64,000 bases of DNA from an uncultured Clostridia bacterium (GTDB lineage: Bacteria; Bacillota; Clostridia; Oscillospirales; Ruminococcaceae), in the NCBI GenBank assembly GCA_947631995.1, contig CANRNT010000001.1, forward strand, positions 62,001-126,000, read 5' to 3'. Made by a program: the position numbers and the translations under genes. The notes under the pieces were generated by a model, which worked only from the letters and a program-made list of their open reading frames with translations, did no database searches and was not told the origin of the DNA. Positions 62,210 through 64,000 of this stretch are shown one piece after another. The stretch's first letter is position 1, and every line of letters starts with the position of its first letter.

Positions 62210-63318
62210 ATTTTATCCTCCATTCTTTCGTCATAGGCTGCATAAGTACAATGCGAGTGATACTTCTTCGGCGAGAACAGCGCGTTTTCAAGCCATGACA
62301 TTGACTTGCTCTTTATCTCGTCAAGCTTTTTATTTGGTTCAGTATAATCAAGTCTGTCAAGCAAGCTTATATTCTCGCCAAACTGCTGCGGTGTATCAAA
62401 CAAACGACCTCTGAGACCTATAGGTTCAAGCAGCGAAATAAAACGCTGTGCACCGCGTTCTTGGTTGATAAGAGTAATAAACGGCTTTTGATAGATTATT
62501 GAAAATATCGTACCATGGAGCGAATCGGTAACTACTGCCTTTGCATTAGAACAATACCACAACCATTCCTGCAAGGTCACTTCACATTTTACATCTACCT
62601 TTGTTGTTTCAGGATCAAGCGCAAGTTTTTCTTTATTATTTTCCCACACCTCCGGCAGTTCGTCAAGAACGGCAACTATCTTGCAGCCGCTTGCCTTAGC
62701 AATATTTTCAAGCTCTTGTCCTACCAAGTCATTCGGGTCGAGAATATACGCAAGTATATACGGATCGGGTTCTTCAAGCTGCGCCATATCAACAAGCTTC
62801 TGATATTCACTCAGCGGACACAGAAAAGCCGGGTCGCATACATCTACAACGTCTTTAACGCCAAATTGATCCCGCGCAATTTCCAGAGAAAGTTTATCAC
62901 GCACCGAAATATGATCAAAGCGGCGCAGATTGTAAGAGCTAAGCAGTTTTTCTTCACTAGTACCTATATATTCTATACCGAATGATGTGCCATAGGCTAT
63001 CTTTTTAATATTGTCGTTTACAAAATCAAGATAAAACATCTGCCTATACGGGCGCGAAAGCCAGGCATTCCACAGTTGGTCTGAACCGACCATAAAAGCA
63101 TCACAGCAACTGTTCAGTTTATTCATCTCTGCCAGTGGGTATTGCGAACTGACTTTGTAAAACTCGTCTGCAATAAAGTACGGATCAGACCGTGATGCTA
63201 CAGGACATATCTCTTTGATAGGATTTTCTATCATAAGCACCGACAGATGAAATTTTTCTGTCAGCACCTGATGCAGCGCAAAATAAGTAGCCATACTGCA
63301 TAATTTCTGCCATACCAC
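62206..63318 (-). pseudogene. Polysaccharide pyruvyltransferase half of a frameshifted fusion gene
   Basis: This open frame (370 residues from a GTG at 63318) encodes a polysaccharide pyruvyl transferase family domain: VGSDQLWNAWLSRPYRQMFY, YGTSFG, ISVRDKLSLEIA, VVDVCDPAFL and VTDSLHGTIFSIIYQKPF. Its apparent N-terminus is wrong: the family's opening GLWYGRNYGSMATYFALHQ is split between this frame (from SMATYF) and the upstream frame (GLWYGRNY). One missing G at about 63299-63300 explains the break. The gene probably once coded, or truly codes if the base is an assembly error, a single FrhB-pyruvyltransferase protein. Confidence 0.85.
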
Positions 63319-64000
63319 AGACCGATAATGCCAATGTCAAAATGACGGTTGACTGAATAATATACCGATTTTTCAAACGAATTGCCTTTTATCATTTCAT
63401 AAAACCATCTTCTTCCGCGGACAGGTATATCCATTTTTCTGCCAAAACGATTATTGGCGCATGCAAAAGAAAACGGCACTTCACTTACTAACTTTGTATT
63501 TTGCGATATCTCATCAAACAATTGTTTGCCCTTCTGATTATTTATAAGCACGACGCTTGTACCCAAATTGTCATTCAGCGCCTGATCATAATTTGAGATA
63601 CCCCAAAAGTCGCCTATAGAAATATCACCTTGTCTTGGCGCGGAAGCAAACATACAGTCGGCACAGACATCCATCAGCGTAAGCCCCGAATGCATAGCTT
63701 TTTCATATGGGTCAAAGCATATGTTTCCGCTTACTTTTTCACCGTTTTTAAGATACGCAGTCTGGTGGAATGAATTATACCCAAATTCCTTTGTTCTAAA
63801 GCGAAAATCTGCAAGGTTGTCTCTGCCGTAATACTCATCAAGATATTTATAGAGCACAGTCTGAGGAGGCGCTCCGTGGCAGACAAGATCAAGCGTATAC
63901 AGATCGTCATAATTTTTTCCCAGAAAACTTTGCAAACCCGCAACCTGACACGGACAGCCGCTGAAAAGCACAGTCTTTCCATCATCAAGGAGCGACTTTA
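63261..64000 (-). pseudogene. FrhB/F420-hydrogenase-beta-like half of the frameshifted gene, partial
   Basis: The frame is open to the right edge of the window, so the N-terminus is missing. Visible features are SGCPCQVAGLQSFLG, LVCHGAPP and the iron-sulfur-type stretch CADCMFASAPRQGDISIGDF, diagnostic for the coenzyme F420 hydrogenase/dehydrogenase beta subunit C-terminal domain, in a form that occurs in glycan clusters beside pyruvyltransferases. The last real residues are IGIIGLWYGRNY, which already belong to the pyruvyltransferase domain, before the frame drifts to AVWLLILRCIRC and stops at 63261. The redox role in glycan modification is inferred. Confidence 0.82.

Noticed and set aside
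63290..63305. Programmed -1 frameshift between the FrhB and pyruvyltransferase frames
   Set aside because: No X-XXY-YYZ slippery heptamer and no downstream stem-loop is visible; a single lost base explains the break better.

Overview
The window reads as a chromosomal stretch of an anaerobic, endospore-forming, low-to-mid GC Firmicute, most likely Ruminococcus or a close relative (Oscillospiraceae). This rests on an intact spoIIAA-spoIIAB-sigF operon plus spoVT, a dockerin-bearing GH25 lysozyme next to a membrane-anchored cohesin protein, T-box control of cysteine genes, a LexA-type box at recA, and many housekeeping genes in Clostridia-like order. The species assignment is inference; no rRNA or tRNA gene is visible.

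Left third (1-26.7 kb), mostly minus strand. A T-box-led operon cysE-cysS-cyclophilin lies at the left edge. Then come recA-recX-rimO-pgsA behind a SOS-type promoter, and a probable five-gene operon (lipoprotein, response regulator, histidine kinase, yqhQ, prmC). Citrate synthase follows, then a hairpin-rich repeat element, a small lipoprotein, lnt and a hydrolase, and the core run gdpP-rplI-dnaB-tilS-ftsH. A MecA-like adaptor gene (plus strand) converges on rpe.

Middle (26.8-46.3 kb). A chorismate mutase-IspD fusion overlaps ispF. After yegP there is a second hairpin cluster, then purA, a metallophosphoesterase, uvrC and folC. The spoIIA operon and spoVT (minus strand) precede the lysozyme-dockerin and cohesin pair. 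Next are an aldo/keto reductase with nadA (minus), then ylxM-ffh-rpsP-khpA and two half-size TauE proteins behind a terminator hairpin.

Right part (46.3-64 kb). The most self-contained accessory unit is at 46.4-49.95 kb: two small membrane proteins, an XRE repressor and a large SUFU/DUF4253-like protein. They share one consensus promoter carrying three phased copies of GTGAT-N6-ATCAC. Next are a LacI-type sensor fused to GGDEF with phosphoglycerate mutase and a CotH-family lipoprotein, a small flavin reductase operon, a thioesterase plus ABC transporter, a FeoA-FeoB fusion with an operator-like repeat, and a glycan cluster. In that cluster UDP-galactopyranose mutase follows an FrhB-pyruvyltransferase gene that carries a one-base frameshift.

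Most intergenic regions carry recognisable sigma-A promoters (TTGACA-like, 17 bp, TATAAT-like). Several start codons are GTG or TTG and were chosen by Shine-Dalgarno placement. All assignments are by eye from motifs; no database search was run.
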